The notes under the pieces were generated by a model. It saw nothing but the letters and a program-made list of their open reading frames with translations. It did not search any database and had not been told where the DNA came from. A program made the translations under genes and the position numbers. A stretch of DNA of 32,919 nt from Schleiferiaceae bacterium (GTDB taxonomy: Bacteria > Bacteroidota > Bacteroidia > Flavobacteriales > Schleiferiaceae): the NCBI GenBank assembly GCA_022424815.1, contig JAKMGS010000002.1, positions 1 to 32,919 of the forward strand. Direction: 5' to 3'. This document shows positions 8,521-17,563 of the stretch, piece after piece (position 1 is the stretch's first letter; each line of letters opens with the position of its first letter).

Positions 8521-8976
8521 ATGAGAACCCCCGCAAGTTCCGTTGCAGAATATATTTCAAAGATTCCCGAAGAGCGCCAACCTGCGTTCGAGCGACTCAT
8601 GGCCATTTTCAGAACACACTTACCAGAAGGATTCGAAGAAGGATTAGGGTACGGCATGCCGGCTTTCATTGTGCCGCACAGCATTTATCCCGATGGATAC
8701 CACTGTAAACCATCGGAACCACTACCCTTTGTGAGTTTCGCCTCACAGAAGAATTTCATTGCCCTTTACCATATGGGTATTTACGCTATTCCAGAACTAT
8801 ATCAATGGTGGACAGAGGAATTCCCTAAGCACAGCAACAAGAAATTAGATATGGGAAAAAGCTGTGTCCGATTCAAAAAACCGGAAGATATCCCCTTCGA
8901 GTTGATCGAAGAATTGGCCCAAAAAGTAACCGTACAGCAGTGGATAGAAATCTACGAGTCGAATTACAAGCGATAA
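8521..8976 (+). CDS. DUF1801-type protein
   Basis: MRTPASSVAEYISKIPEERQPAFERLMAIFRTHLPEGFEEGLGYGMPAF and KSCVRFKKPEDIP match the DUF1801 pattern. Confidence 0.85.
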   Translation: MRTPASSVAEYISKIPEERQPAFERLMAIFRTHLPEGFEEGLGYGMPAFIVPHSIYPDGYHCKPSEPLPFVSFASQKNFIALYHMGIYAIPELYQWWTEEFPKHSNKKLDMGKSCVRFKKPEDIPFELIEELAQKVTVQQWIEIYESNYKR

Positions 8977-9016
8977 AATTTCTAGAACCCTTATTATTGC
9001 GAATCAAAGCGTGCTA

Positions 9017-9844
9017 ATGAAACCCGCAAAAGAAAAGTTTGTAGACGTACACAAAGCCATTAGAGATAAGAGTCCTAAACTCTATTCAATCATACCCAAT
9101 GCATTGATAAATTGGTTTAAAGAACGAATCGTTCATGAAACATATATAAATGATTATCTCTATGAAGCGCGCGATATACGTGATTTCGAGTTTTGCGAAA
9201 AGTTCTTGGACTACACTTCTATCAGCGTAAAAACTATCGGTTCTGAAAATATCCCGACTGAAGGAGGCGCTATATTCGCGGCCAATCACCCTTTAGGCGG
9301 AACAGATGCTTTGGCCATCTTAGTAAGTATTGGCCGCTATAGAAGAGATGTTAAGTTCCTGACGAATGACCTCTTGGAGCAAATTATGAACCTTCGTGGC
9401 TTATTCGTGGGAGTGAATACTTTTGGGGCCAATGCCCGAGAAAATATCCGTAAGGTAGATGAGCTTTTCGCTAGCGATAACGCTGTATTTATTTTCCCGG
9501 CAGGACTTGTCTCTCGAATGACCCGCCACAAGGTGATCAGGGATCTCGATTGGAAAAAAACCTTTATATCAAAAGCCAAGCGCCACCAAAAGCCAGTCGT
9601 ACCGGTGCATATTAGCGGACGTTTGAGCAAACGATTTTATCGCGTCGCAAAGCTGCGTAAGTTCCTACGCATCAAAATCAATATTGAAATGCTGTTTCTA
9701 GTGGATGAAATATTCAAACAGAAAGGCAATGCCATCATCATTACATATGGCAAACCCATTGCAGCTGAGACCTTTGACAAAAGTAATACCGACGATCAGT
9801 GGGCGTATGAGGTAAAGAAACAAGTATACGAACTCGTAGAATAA
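9017..9844 (+). CDS. 1-acyl-sn-glycerol-3-phosphate acyltransferase-like (PlsC/OlsA/GlsA-like)
   Basis: FAANHPLGGTDAL (HX4D-like motif), VFIFPAGLVSR. Upstream GTG at 9011 is an alternative start. Confidence 0.85.
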   Translation: MKPAKEKFVDVHKAIRDKSPKLYSIIPNALINWFKERIVHETYINDYLYEARDIRDFEFCEKFLDYTSISVKTIGSENIPTEGGAIFAANHPLGGTDALAILVSIGRYRRDVKFLTNDLLEQIMNLRGLFVGVNTFGANARENIRKVDELFASDNAVFIFPAGLVSRMTRHKVIRDLDWKKTFISKAKRHQKPVVPVHISGRLSKRFYRVAKLRKFLRIKINIEMLFLVDEIFKQKGNAIIITYGKPIAAETFDKSNTDDQWAYEVKKQVYELVE

Positions 9845-9867
9845 GCGTTAAATCGCAATCTGCGAAG

Positions 9868-9875
9868 TATATTTG
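9868..9875 (+). promoter_or_regulatory. Bacteroidota -7 box TAtaTTTG upstream of the GNAT acyltransferase
   Basis: TATATTTG matches TAnnTTTG; 5 nt from the ATG at 9881. Confidence 0.5.
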
Positions 9876-9880
9876 CACCC

Positions 9881-10822
9881 ATGAACGATCTCAGCTATAT
9901 CCGCCCTGCTGTTCCTGTAGAGGATTTAAAAAAAGAATTGACGCCCGACAAATTCGTGCGCCATACCTCAAAGCTCAATAACGAGATCTACTTCATCAAT
10001 GCCCACAACTCTCCCAACTTACTTCAGGAAATAGGACGTTTGCGCGAGCTCACCTTTGCTATGGCAGATGGAGGCACTGGACAATCTGTTGATTTGGACG
10101 ACATGGACCTCAGCGAAATCCCATACGAGCAATTGATCGTATGGAATCCTGAGGAAGAAGAAATCGTGGGAGGCTACAGGTTTATTGACGGGAAAGTAGT
10201 GGCGGAACAAGGAAATTGGGAGCATGACCTCAGCATGGGACATTACTTCAAGTTCGCTCCTTCCTTCGTACAAGATTATTTGCCTCACAGCATTGAGCTC
10301 GGCAGAAGCTGGGTACAGCCAAAGTACCAGCCGGCAGTAGATCCAAAACGCGGATTGTTTGCCTTAGATAATATCTGGGACGGCCTGGGCGCCATTGTAC
10401 GTCGATACGACCACCTGAAGTACTTCTACGGCAAAGTGACCATGTATCCGACCTACAACCGCGAAGCCCGCAATATGGTCCTGAGCTTCCTAGCGCATTT
10501 CTTCCCCGATCATGAGCAACTGATGTCCCCGACCGTAGCCGCAGATGTGGAATTCTTGCCAAATATGGACGAGCTCTTCCCTATCGATCCTAATGATTTC
10601 GAAAGCAGCTTCAAAACTGGCTTGCGTCAACTTAACAAGATGGTTAGCGTACACGGAGAAAGTGTACCTCCGCTGATCAAGCAATACATGACCCTTAGTC
10701 CCAAGATGATGACCTTCGGAACATTCATCAACAAAGACTTTGGTGGTGTAGAAGAAACTGGAATTCTAATCCCGGTAGAGCACATCTACAGCGCGAAGAA
10801 AGATCGCTACATTCAATTCTAA
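9881..10822 (+). CDS. GNAT-type N-acyltransferase (hemolysin/OlsB/GlsB-like)
   Basis: 313 aa; LRELTFAMADGGTGQSVDLDDMDL, GYRFIDG, SIELGRSWVQPKYQ, LWDGLGA-like NIWDGLGAIV motifs of the OlsB/hemolysin acyltransferase family. Confidence 0.88.
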   Translation: MNDLSYIRPAVPVEDLKKELTPDKFVRHTSKLNNEIYFINAHNSPNLLQEIGRLRELTFAMADGGTGQSVDLDDMDLSEIPYEQLIVWNPEEEEIVGGYRFIDGKVVAEQGNWEHDLSMGHYFKFAPSFVQDYLPHSIELGRSWVQPKYQPAVDPKRGLFALDNIWDGLGAIVRRYDHLKYFYGKVTMYPTYNREARNMVLSFLAHFFPDHEQLMSPTVAADVEFLPNMDELFPIDPNDFESSFKTGLRQLNKMVSVHGESVPPLIKQYMTLSPKMMTFGTFINKDFGGVEETGILIPVEHIYSAKKDRYIQF

Positions 10823-10843
10823 ACTTCGAGCACTTTTTGTGGT

Positions 10844-10851
10844 TATTTTTG
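10844..10851 (+). promoter_or_regulatory. Bacteroidota -7 box TAttTTTG upstream of the alcohol dehydrogenase
   Basis: TATTTTTG matches TAnnTTTG, 19 nt before the ATG at 10871. Confidence 0.5.
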
Positions 10852-10870
10852 ATGGAAACAACTACCCATC

Positions 10871-12028
10871 ATGATCAACTTCAATCTATATAACCCCACC
10901 AATCTTTGCTTTGGCAAGGATGCGCATGAACAATTGGCGACCCTCATCCCGTCGGGATCAAAAGTCTTGATGACCTACGGCGGTGGCTCCATAAAGTCCA
11001 ACGGCACCTACAATAAAGTCATTGCTGCACTCTCAAACTTTGAAGTGGTAGAATTTGGCGGCATTGAACCCAACCCAGATTTCGATACGCTCAGCCGTGC
11101 CTTGGACATCATTAAAACCCAAAACATCACCTTCCTACTCGCCGTGGGCGGTGGCTCGGTGATTGATGGAACGAAATTCCTCGCATCAGCCGCTCTTTAT
11201 GACGGTGATGATGCATGGGACATTCTCGACAAAGGCATTCGCACTGAAGTAGGCATGCCCTTCGGTACTGTACTCACCCTACCCGCAACCGGTTCGGAGA
11301 TGAATAGCGGTGCGGTAATCAGCCGACGTGCCATTGGTCAAAAACGCGGTATGGGTGGACCGGGCTTGTTCCCCCTCTTTTCCATTTGTGATCCAACCGT
11401 GGTGGAGAGCATCCCCACAAGACAATTGGCCAATGGCCTAGTAGATGCCTTCACACACGTCATGGAGCAATACATGACCTACCCCACTCCCGCAACCTTA
11501 CAAGATCGCATCAGCGAAGGAATTTTGAGCACCCTAATGGAAATCGCCCCTAGCCTCTTGGAAAACCCGAAGGACTATGACCTCGCCGCAAATTTCATGT
11601 GGAGCTGTACGATGGCCTTGAACGGTCTCATTCAGAAGGGAGTACCCACAGATTGGAGCATTCATGCCGTGGGCCATGAGCTCACCGCGGCGTATAACAT
11701 CGACCACGCCCGAACGTTGGCCATTGTTTTGCCAAGCATGTACCGCTATAAGTTCAGCCAAAAGCAAGAGAAACTTGCCCAATACGGACGTAGAGTCTTG
11801 GGCCTCTCTGGTACAGATTTCGACGTGGCTCACGAAGCCATTGACCGCACCGAAGCGTTCTTCCAATCCCTAGGCATTGCTACCAAGCTGAGTGAATACA
11901 GTGTGGATATCACAGGTATTGAACAGCGTGCTGCGGACCAATTAAAAAATTACGGTTGGACCGCCTTAGGAGAGCACAAAGACATCACCCCTTCGGATGT
12001 GGAGAAAATACTTGAAATGGCGCTGTAA
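10871..12028 (+). CDS. Iron-containing alcohol dehydrogenase (YqhD/butanol dehydrogenase-like)
   Basis: 385 aa; GGGSIKSNG, AVGGGSVIDGTK, LPATGSEMNSGAVI, DAFTHVMEQY, HAVGHELTAAYNIDHA metal-binding histidines. Confidence 0.94.
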   Translation: MINFNLYNPTNLCFGKDAHEQLATLIPSGSKVLMTYGGGSIKSNGTYNKVIAALSNFEVVEFGGIEPNPDFDTLSRALDIIKTQNITFLLAVGGGSVIDGTKFLASAALYDGDDAWDILDKGIRTEVGMPFGTVLTLPATGSEMNSGAVISRRAIGQKRGMGGPGLFPLFSICDPTVVESIPTRQLANGLVDAFTHVMEQYMTYPTPATLQDRISEGILSTLMEIAPSLLENPKDYDLAANFMWSCTMALNGLIQKGVPTDWSIHAVGHELTAAYNIDHARTLAIVLPSMYRYKFSQKQEKLAQYGRRVLGLSGTDFDVAHEAIDRTEAFFQSLGIATKLSEYSVDITGIEQRAADQLKNYGWTALGEHKDITPSDVEKILEMAL

Positions 12029-12460
12029 TTAGCCCTCGAGACGGGTCAACAACCCTTCAAGCGCTAGACGATAACTGTCTAGTCCAAAGCCGCTTACAGT
12101 TGCTATACAACGCTGGCCCACCAAGCTTGTGTGACGGAAATCTTCGCGTGCCAATGGATTAGAAATATGTACTTCTACCACCGGTATTTTAATAGCCGCT
12201 ACGCAATCCATGATGGCCACTGAGGTATGTGTATACCCACCCACATTCAAGAGCACCCCATCAAAGTTGCCATCGGCCGCTTGAAGCAAATCGATGAGCT
12301 CGCCCTCGACATTGCTTTGGTGGTATTCAAAGCTCGCAGCATCGTCATAGACCGCAGTTAATTCCTCATAGAACGACAGAAAGTCCTGTGCACCGTAGAT
12401 GCCAGGCTCACGAGTGCCGACTAGATTAAGATTTGGTCCGTTGAGAATTAAAATGCGCAT
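12029..12460 (-). CDS. aroQ: 3-dehydroquinate dehydratase, type II
   Basis: Internal Met at 12460: MRILILNGPNLNLVGTREPGIYG; QSNVEGELID; LNVGGYTHTSVAI; EVHISNPLAREDFRHTS. Confidence 0.96.
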   Translation of the reverse strand: MRILILNGPNLNLVGTREPGIYGAQDFLSFYEELTAVYDDAASFEYHQSNVEGELIDLLQAADGNFDGVLLNVGGYTHTSVAIMDCVAAIKIPVVEVHISNPLAREDFRHTSLVGQRCIATVSGFGLDSYRLALEGLLTRLEG

Positions 12461-12497
12461 GGTGCTAAAGTACGATTTGAAGTACGAAATTAGAGGA

Positions 12498-13388
12498 ATG
12501 AATTGGACCAACGCCATACAAGGCTTTAAAGATTACCTGAAATTTGAGCGTGGCTTAAGCGACAATACTCTTGCCGCCTACAGCCGCGACCTCAGCCTGC
12601 TGGATCAAAGCTGCGGCAAAGGTCCTAGGTCCATTTCTGTCCAGGACATTCAGCACTTCTTGATTTCCCTTCACGAACAAGGGACCAGTCCCCGCTCTCA
12701 AGGACGTATTCTCAGTGCCCTCCGTGGATTTTTTCGGTGGATGCAAGAAGAGCAGATGCGCACTGACGACCCCTCCCTTCTGTTTGAAAACCCGAAAGTG
12801 GGGCGCAAGCTCCCAGTAGTACTCAGCGTGAGCGAGGTGCAAAGCATCCTTGAGGCCATCCCCATGAATGCTGCCAATGCTACCCGCGACCGCGCCATCA
12901 TTGAACTGCTCTACGCCTGTGGACTCCGCGTCAGCGAGGTATGTTCCCTGAAAAGATCGCTACTGCGTTTAAACGAAGGCTATATCATTGTTACAGGAAA
13001 GGGCAACAAACAACGCTTAGTACCGGTCCACAAAGAAGCCATCAAGTTTTTAGAGCTCTACCTCGAGCACGAACGTCCGCACCTGCCCTGCAAACCCCAA
13101 CATACAGATACGGTCTTCCTAAGTGTGCGTGGCACGGGACTGACCCGCCAAAGCATCTTCTTAAAGATCAAACACTTCACCGCCCAAGCCGGTATCAAGA
13201 AAAACATCAGCCCCCACTCGCTGCGACACAGCTTTGCCACCCACTTGATGGAGGGAGGCGCGGATTTAAGAATAGTGCAGCAGCTTTTGGGACACGAGAG
13301 CATCACGACCACCGAAATTTATACGCACATTAGTGCCCAGCGATTGAGCGAAGAGATCGCGACCTACCACCCCTTGAATTCACTATGA
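12498..13388 (+). CDS. xerD: Site-specific tyrosine recombinase XerD-type
   Basis: N-terminal SAM-like domain (FKDYLKFERGLSDNTLAAYSRDL); catalytic residues in YACGLRVSEV, HSLRHSFATHL, LLGHESITTTEIYTH. Confidence 0.93.
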   Translation: MNWTNAIQGFKDYLKFERGLSDNTLAAYSRDLSLLDQSCGKGPRSISVQDIQHFLISLHEQGTSPRSQGRILSALRGFFRWMQEEQMRTDDPSLLFENPKVGRKLPVVLSVSEVQSILEAIPMNAANATRDRAIIELLYACGLRVSEVCSLKRSLLRLNEGYIIVTGKGNKQRLVPVHKEAIKFLELYLEHERPHLPCKPQHTDTVFLSVRGTGLTRQSIFLKIKHFTAQAGIKKNISPHSLRHSFATHLMEGGADLRIVQQLLGHESITTTEIYTHISAQRLSEEIATYHPLNSL

Positions 13389-13828
13389 GATTAGAACTTC
13401 TTCTCGGACTTGCCTTACTAGTGGCTTCTTGCCGTAAGGATACTGACGAACGATACAACGAGATCATCAACGACACGATGGAATGCAGCTACGACGCCGG
13501 CTGGAGTGTGAACACCTTGGGCGATGCCATAGTGGGTACCTATGAATGGCGGTATGTGGGTGCCTACGGGTTTGGGGAATATTCGAGTGATAGAGATTTT
13601 AAGAATTGGACCCTCGAACTAAAGGCAGATAGCACCTTCATTTTGAATCAAGCAGATTCGGCAACTGTGCAAGGGCAATGGAGCCTCTCGAACAGTTGGC
13701 TAAGTTTTATGTTAGACTGTCAGCCGCCCGCAAGCACCCTCTGGGGAGAAGTGCTCTACTGCGAACCTTACCTAGTGTTCTACAGCAGTCCTGTTGACGG
13801 CCCTGACCATTTGTACGAAAGACAATGA
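13385..13828 (+). CDS. Small lipoprotein of unknown function
   Basis: LLGLALLVASC lipobox; 147 aa; ATGA overlaps at both ends (with xerD and with the aldehyde dehydrogenase). Confidence 0.75.
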   Translation: MRLELLLGLALLVASCRKDTDERYNEIINDTMECSYDAGWSVNTLGDAIVGTYEWRYVGAYGFGEYSSDRDFKNWTLELKADSTFILNQADSATVQGQWSLSNSWLSFMLDCQPPASTLWGEVLYCEPYLVFYSSPVDGPDHLYERQ

Positions 13829-15222
13829 CAACAGCAGAACTTATTGCGCTGCAACGTGCGCACAAGCAAGCCCAGAGCGACACTACGGTCGCCTACAGAC
13901 TCAAAAAATTAAACCAATTACGCTCGGTACTCAAAGGCCCATGGAAAGAGCGCTTGGAGCAAGCTCTTTGGGAAGACTTCAATAAGAATGGGGCCGAGGT
14001 CAACCTGACTGAGCTACTCCCTACCCTGGACAACATCAAAATCATCCGCCAAAACTTAAAAAGGTGGTTGGCCCCGCAGAAGGTAAAAACGCCACTGCCA
14101 TTATTGGGCTCGACTTCCTATACCAGAGCGGAGGCAAAGGGAAACACCTTGATCATTGCACCATGGAACTACCCTATTTTTCTGTCACTGCACCCGTTGT
14201 GTACCTCATTTGCCGCTGGAAATACGGTGATCCTGAAGCCGTCAGAATTGACACCGAAGACCTCGGAGGCCTTGAAGGCGTTGATTGAGGAAATCTTCGA
14301 ACCGCAAGAATGTGCGGTAGTATTGGGCGGAGTACCGGAAGCCACCGAACTATTGGCGGAGCGCTTTGATCACATCTTCTTTACGGGCTCTACCCACGTG
14401 GGCCAAATCGTCATGGAGGCTGCGAGTAAGTTCTTGACGCCGGTTACGTTGGAATTGGGTGGTAAAAGCCCCACCATCGTAGATGCCAGTGCAAACGGAT
14501 ATGAAGCCGGAAAGCGTGTGGCATGGGCAAAGTTCACAAATGCGGGCCAAATTTGTATTGCCCCCGACCACGTATATGTACACCAAAGCCAATTAGAGGC
14601 GTTCCGCAAAGGCGTTAAAGAGGCCGTCAATCGCCACTACGGCGACGACCCGACCCAACACCCTGATTTCGTTCAGATCGTCAATCCTCGCAACTTTGAC
14701 CGCCTCAATAGCATCCTTGAAGATAGTAAGAGCGAGGCGGGCATTTTAGATATGGGCGGTACGGCCAATGCGGAAGCTCGCAAAATCGCACCGACCATGG
14801 TGGTGGATCCTCCGAGGAATGGTGCCTTGATGCGTGAAGAACTCTTTGGCCCGCTATTGCCGGTATTTAGCTACACCGACCTAAATGAGCCTTTGAAAGA
14901 GATTGGAACCCGGGAACATCCGCTTGTGGTGTATATCTATGCGAAATCCCGCAAAAACATCAACTACATCCAGCGTCAAACACGAGCCGGAGCAACGGCA
15001 GTGAATATGAGTTTATTGCAGATTGCCAACAATTTCCTCCCCTTCGGCGGTGTCGGCCACAGCGGAATGGGCAAGACCAACGGCCACGCCGGCTTCTTGG
15101 AATTTACCAATACACGCAGCCAATTCTACCAATGGGGCCCACCCATCAACAACTTTATTGCCGCCCCTTATACCGCGGGGAAACGCAAAATCATCAACTT
15201 CCTGTTGAAGAATCTCTACTAG
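13825..15222 (+). CDS. Aldehyde dehydrogenase family protein (class 3-like)
   Basis: APWNYPIFLSLHPL, GNTVILKPSE, FFTGSTHVG, TLELGGKSP, GQICIAPD catalytic Cys, LPFGGVGHSGMG. Confidence 0.94.
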   Translation: MTTAELIALQRAHKQAQSDTTVAYRLKKLNQLRSVLKGPWKERLEQALWEDFNKNGAEVNLTELLPTLDNIKIIRQNLKRWLAPQKVKTPLPLLGSTSYTRAEAKGNTLIIAPWNYPIFLSLHPLCTSFAAGNTVILKPSELTPKTSEALKALIEEIFEPQECAVVLGGVPEATELLAERFDHIFFTGSTHVGQIVMEAASKFLTPVTLELGGKSPTIVDASANGYEAGKRVAWAKFTNAGQICIAPDHVYVHQSQLEAFRKGVKEAVNRHYGDDPTQHPDFVQIVNPRNFDRLNSILEDSKSEAGILDMGGTANAEARKIAPTMVVDPPRNGALMREELFGPLLPVFSYTDLNEPLKEIGTREHPLVVYIYAKSRKNINYIQRQTRAGATAVNMSLLQIANNFLPFGGVGHSGMGKTNGHAGFLEFTNTRSQFYQWGPPINNFIAAPYTAGKRKIINFLLKNLY

Positions 15223-15225
15223 CAA

Positions 15226-15257
15226 AAAAAATCCCCGGGCTGCGCCCGGGGATTTTT
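15226..15257. terminator. Bidirectional intrinsic terminator between the aldehyde dehydrogenase and first cyclophilin-FKBP gene
   Basis: AAAAA-ATCCCCGGGC-TGC-GCCCGGGGAT-TTTT, perfect 10-bp stem flanked by A and T tracts. Confidence 0.93.
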
Positions 15258-15280
15258 CTTTAGATAGCCTTGGTTCTGGC

Positions 15281-16213
15281 TTAACCTACTTGAACCAATT
15301 CTACCTTAAAAATCAATGTTGCATTTGGAGGAATGACTCCGCCCGCACCTGAAGGACCATAGCCCAATTCCGACGGCACGATCATCGTCGCCTTAGAACC
15401 TTCGTTCAACAGCTGAATTCCTTCGTCCCATCCAGGGATCACGCGACCCACACCGATAGGAATATCTAGAGGCGTACCGCGTAAGTATGAGCTATCCACC
15501 ACTACGCCATCGGCCAATTTCAATTCGTAATGGACCTTCACATTTTGTCCAGCCGTAGGCTTAGGCCCATTGCCTTCTTCGTGCATGATGTACATCAAAC
15601 CGCTGGGGGTCTTCTCAGCACCTGCTTTCAAATCAGCAATTGCGGCATCCGCAGCTTCTTGAGCGGCACGTGCGGCCTCCTCTGCGGCACTGCGAGCTGT
15701 GGAGAACACAGATGATGCATCCCAAGCCTTAGCACCCGCACCTACGCGCAAGATTTCTACTGTCTCCATCGTATCGCCTTGGGCCACAGCATCTACCACA
15801 TCTTGCCCTTCCACCACGTAGCCGAAAACAGTGTGCTTTCCGTCCAACCAATCTGTTGGTCCATGTGTGATAAAGAATTGAGAACCGTTGGTGGCTGGCC
15901 CTGCATTGGCCATACTCAACGTTCCGGGACGGTTGTGTTTCAATTCTGGGTGGATTTCATCTTCAAACTGGTACCCTGGGCCACCTGCGCCTGTCCCCGT
16001 AGGATCGCCGCCTTGAATCATGAAATCTGCGATGACACGATGAAAGGTCAATCCGTTGTAATACGGAGTACCTATTTCCGTCACATTATTTTCGAGTGTT
16101 CCCTCTGCCAAGCCGACGAAATTCGCCACGGTCATAGGAGTTTTATCGTGTTCTAGTTTGATAGTGATGGCGCCTTTTGTGGTGCCAATTTTGGCATAAA
16201 TACCGTTTTCCAT
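15281..16213 (-). CDS. Cyclophilin-FKBP fusion peptidyl-prolyl isomerase, no apparent signal peptide
   Basis: Cyclophilin motifs [40 protein letters not shown]; Ala-rich helical linker; FKBP motifs [47 protein letters not shown]. Confidence 0.94.
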   Translation of the reverse strand: MENGIYAKIGTTKGAITIKLEHDKTPMTVANFVGLAEGTLENNVTEIGTPYYNGLTFHRVIADFMIQGGDPTGTGAGGPGYQFEDEIHPELKHNRPGTLSMANAGPATNGSQFFITHGPTDWLDGKHTVFGYVVEGQDVVDAVAQGDTMETVEILRVGAGAKAWDASSVFSTARSAAEEAARAAQEAADAAIADLKAGAEKTPSGLMYIMHEEGNGPKPTAGQNVKVHYELKLADGVVVDSSYLRGTPLDIPIGVGRVIPGWDEGIQLLNEGSKATMIVPSELGYGPSGAGGVIPPNATLIFKVELVQVG

Positions 16214-16228
16214 GAGGAATAATTTTAA

Positions 16229-16252
16229 TGAAAAGGCCCCTCGTGGGGCCTC
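16229..16252 (-). terminator. Intrinsic terminator/attenuator between the two cyclophilin-FKBP genes
   Basis: Minus strand AGGCCCC-ACGA-GGGGCCT-TTT, 7-bp GC-rich stem plus a short U tract. Confidence 0.8.
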
Positions 16253-16259
16253 TCAAGAT

Positions 16260-17372
16260 TTATTTTTCTAGAATACTGACAATTTCAACATCGAATACAA
16301 GCGTCGAATAAGGCTTAATAACTCCCCCCATTCCATTGGGGCCATAAGCTAAATAATGTGGGATAATGAGTTTTGCCTTACCTCCAACATTTAAATATTG
16401 TAATCCTTCTTTCCAGCCTTGAATTACACGCGCTTGAGGGCCATATGCGACAGGGAACGGACTATACGGCTCACGGCGCGGGTCATATGTACCATTTGCC
16501 TCCGCTACAGCTTTTATGGAACTATCAAACAGCGAACCGTCCATTAAATATCCTGCATAGTGAACATTAACCATCTGGCCTAATTCTGGCTTAGCCCCAT
16601 TGCCGACATCTTCTATAATGTAGCGTAATCCAGATTCTGTTTTTGTCGCTTCCGGGTAGGCAGCATCAATCTCAGCTTCGATAGCCGCAGCTTGCGCCTT
16701 CTTGGCATACTCGACACCTTGTTTCCCTTCCAAGAATGCCTGACTGGCATCCCATTTTTTGGCTGCCTCTCCTACACGAAGGATGTCAACCTTATTCAAA
16801 ACGACTTTCTCTAGAGGTCGATCGGATCCCATACGTTCGACATCACCAATGGCCACCACAATCTCTTGACCACTTATAACTTGAGCGAATACATTATATC
16901 CACCGTCCAAGTGCGGCGTGGCATTGTGCGTAATGAAGAATTGAGAGCCGTTCGTACCCGGGCCGGCATTGGCCATACTAACTACTCCCGCCGTATCGTG
17001 TTTGAGTGATTTCACGATTTCTTGAGGAAATTTATACCCAGGACCTCCAGCACCTGTTCCGTCTGGATCGCCACCCTGAATCATGAATTTAGGAATTACC
17101 CTATGAAAAAGGGTTCCATCGAAATACGGCTTGCCTTGAAACTTTTCGTCTGCTTCTGGATGATTTCCCTCAGCCAATGCAACAAAATTACCCACTGTCA
17201 TGGGCGCTAATTCATGGTGGAACTTTATTAAAATATCTCCTTTCGTTGTGATCAACTTTGCATAGATACCATCCTGTAAAGTGATTTTTTCTCCATTAAC
17301 AGTGACCTTATTGCCTCCACAACTTGCGAGTGTGAAAAGTGCGAAAATCACCAGAAAACCTCGTTTCAACAT
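16260..17372 (-). CDS. Cyclophilin-FKBP fusion peptidyl-prolyl isomerase, lipoprotein
   Basis: Internal Met at 17372: MLKRGFLVIFALFTLASCGG (lipobox LASC); [41 protein letters not shown], then an FKBP domain VNVHYAGYLMDGSLFDSS...LAYGPNGMGGVIKPYSTLVFDVEI. Confidence 0.93.
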   Translation of the reverse strand: MLKRGFLVIFALFTLASCGGNKVTVNGEKITLQDGIYAKLITTKGDILIKFHHELAPMTVGNFVALAEGNHPEADEKFQGKPYFDGTLFHRVIPKFMIQGGDPDGTGAGGPGYKFPQEIVKSLKHDTAGVVSMANAGPGTNGSQFFITHNATPHLDGGYNVFAQVISGQEIVVAIGDVERMGSDRPLEKVVLNKVDILRVGEAAKKWDASQAFLEGKQGVEYAKKAQAAAIEAEIDAAYPEATKTESGLRYIIEDVGNGAKPELGQMVNVHYAGYLMDGSLFDSSIKAVAEANGTYDPRREPYSPFPVAYGPQARVIQGWKEGLQYLNVGGKAKLIIPHYLAYGPNGMGGVIKPYSTLVFDVEIVSILEK

Positions 17373-17471
17373 TTTTATTTGATTTAAAGATCTCAAAGGT
17401 AAGTCCTACGGAGGAGAGAACACAGCGAAGGTTCTGTTAAAAACCTGGAGACTTTAAGGTGCCCCATTTTA

Positions 17472-17515
17472 TTACATTGTTAATTAAATGTAAACTTGAT
17501 TTTGCTCTAATGTAA
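17472..17515. promoter_or_regulatory. Operator-like array: three TTACATT/AATGTAA 7-mers
   Basis: TTACATT 17472-17478, AATGTAA 17487-17493 (perfect inverted repeat) and a third AATGTAA at 17509-17515. Confidence 0.45.
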
Positions 17516-17563
17516 ATTTTGTGTTAACTTAGTACTATGCTTAACCCCTTAAAAGCAACGATC

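Noticed and set aside
12498-13388. Tyrosine recombinase as a sign of an integrated element
   Set aside because: Housekeeping XerD type next to aroQ; no att-like repeats, tRNA, transposase or phage genes seen.
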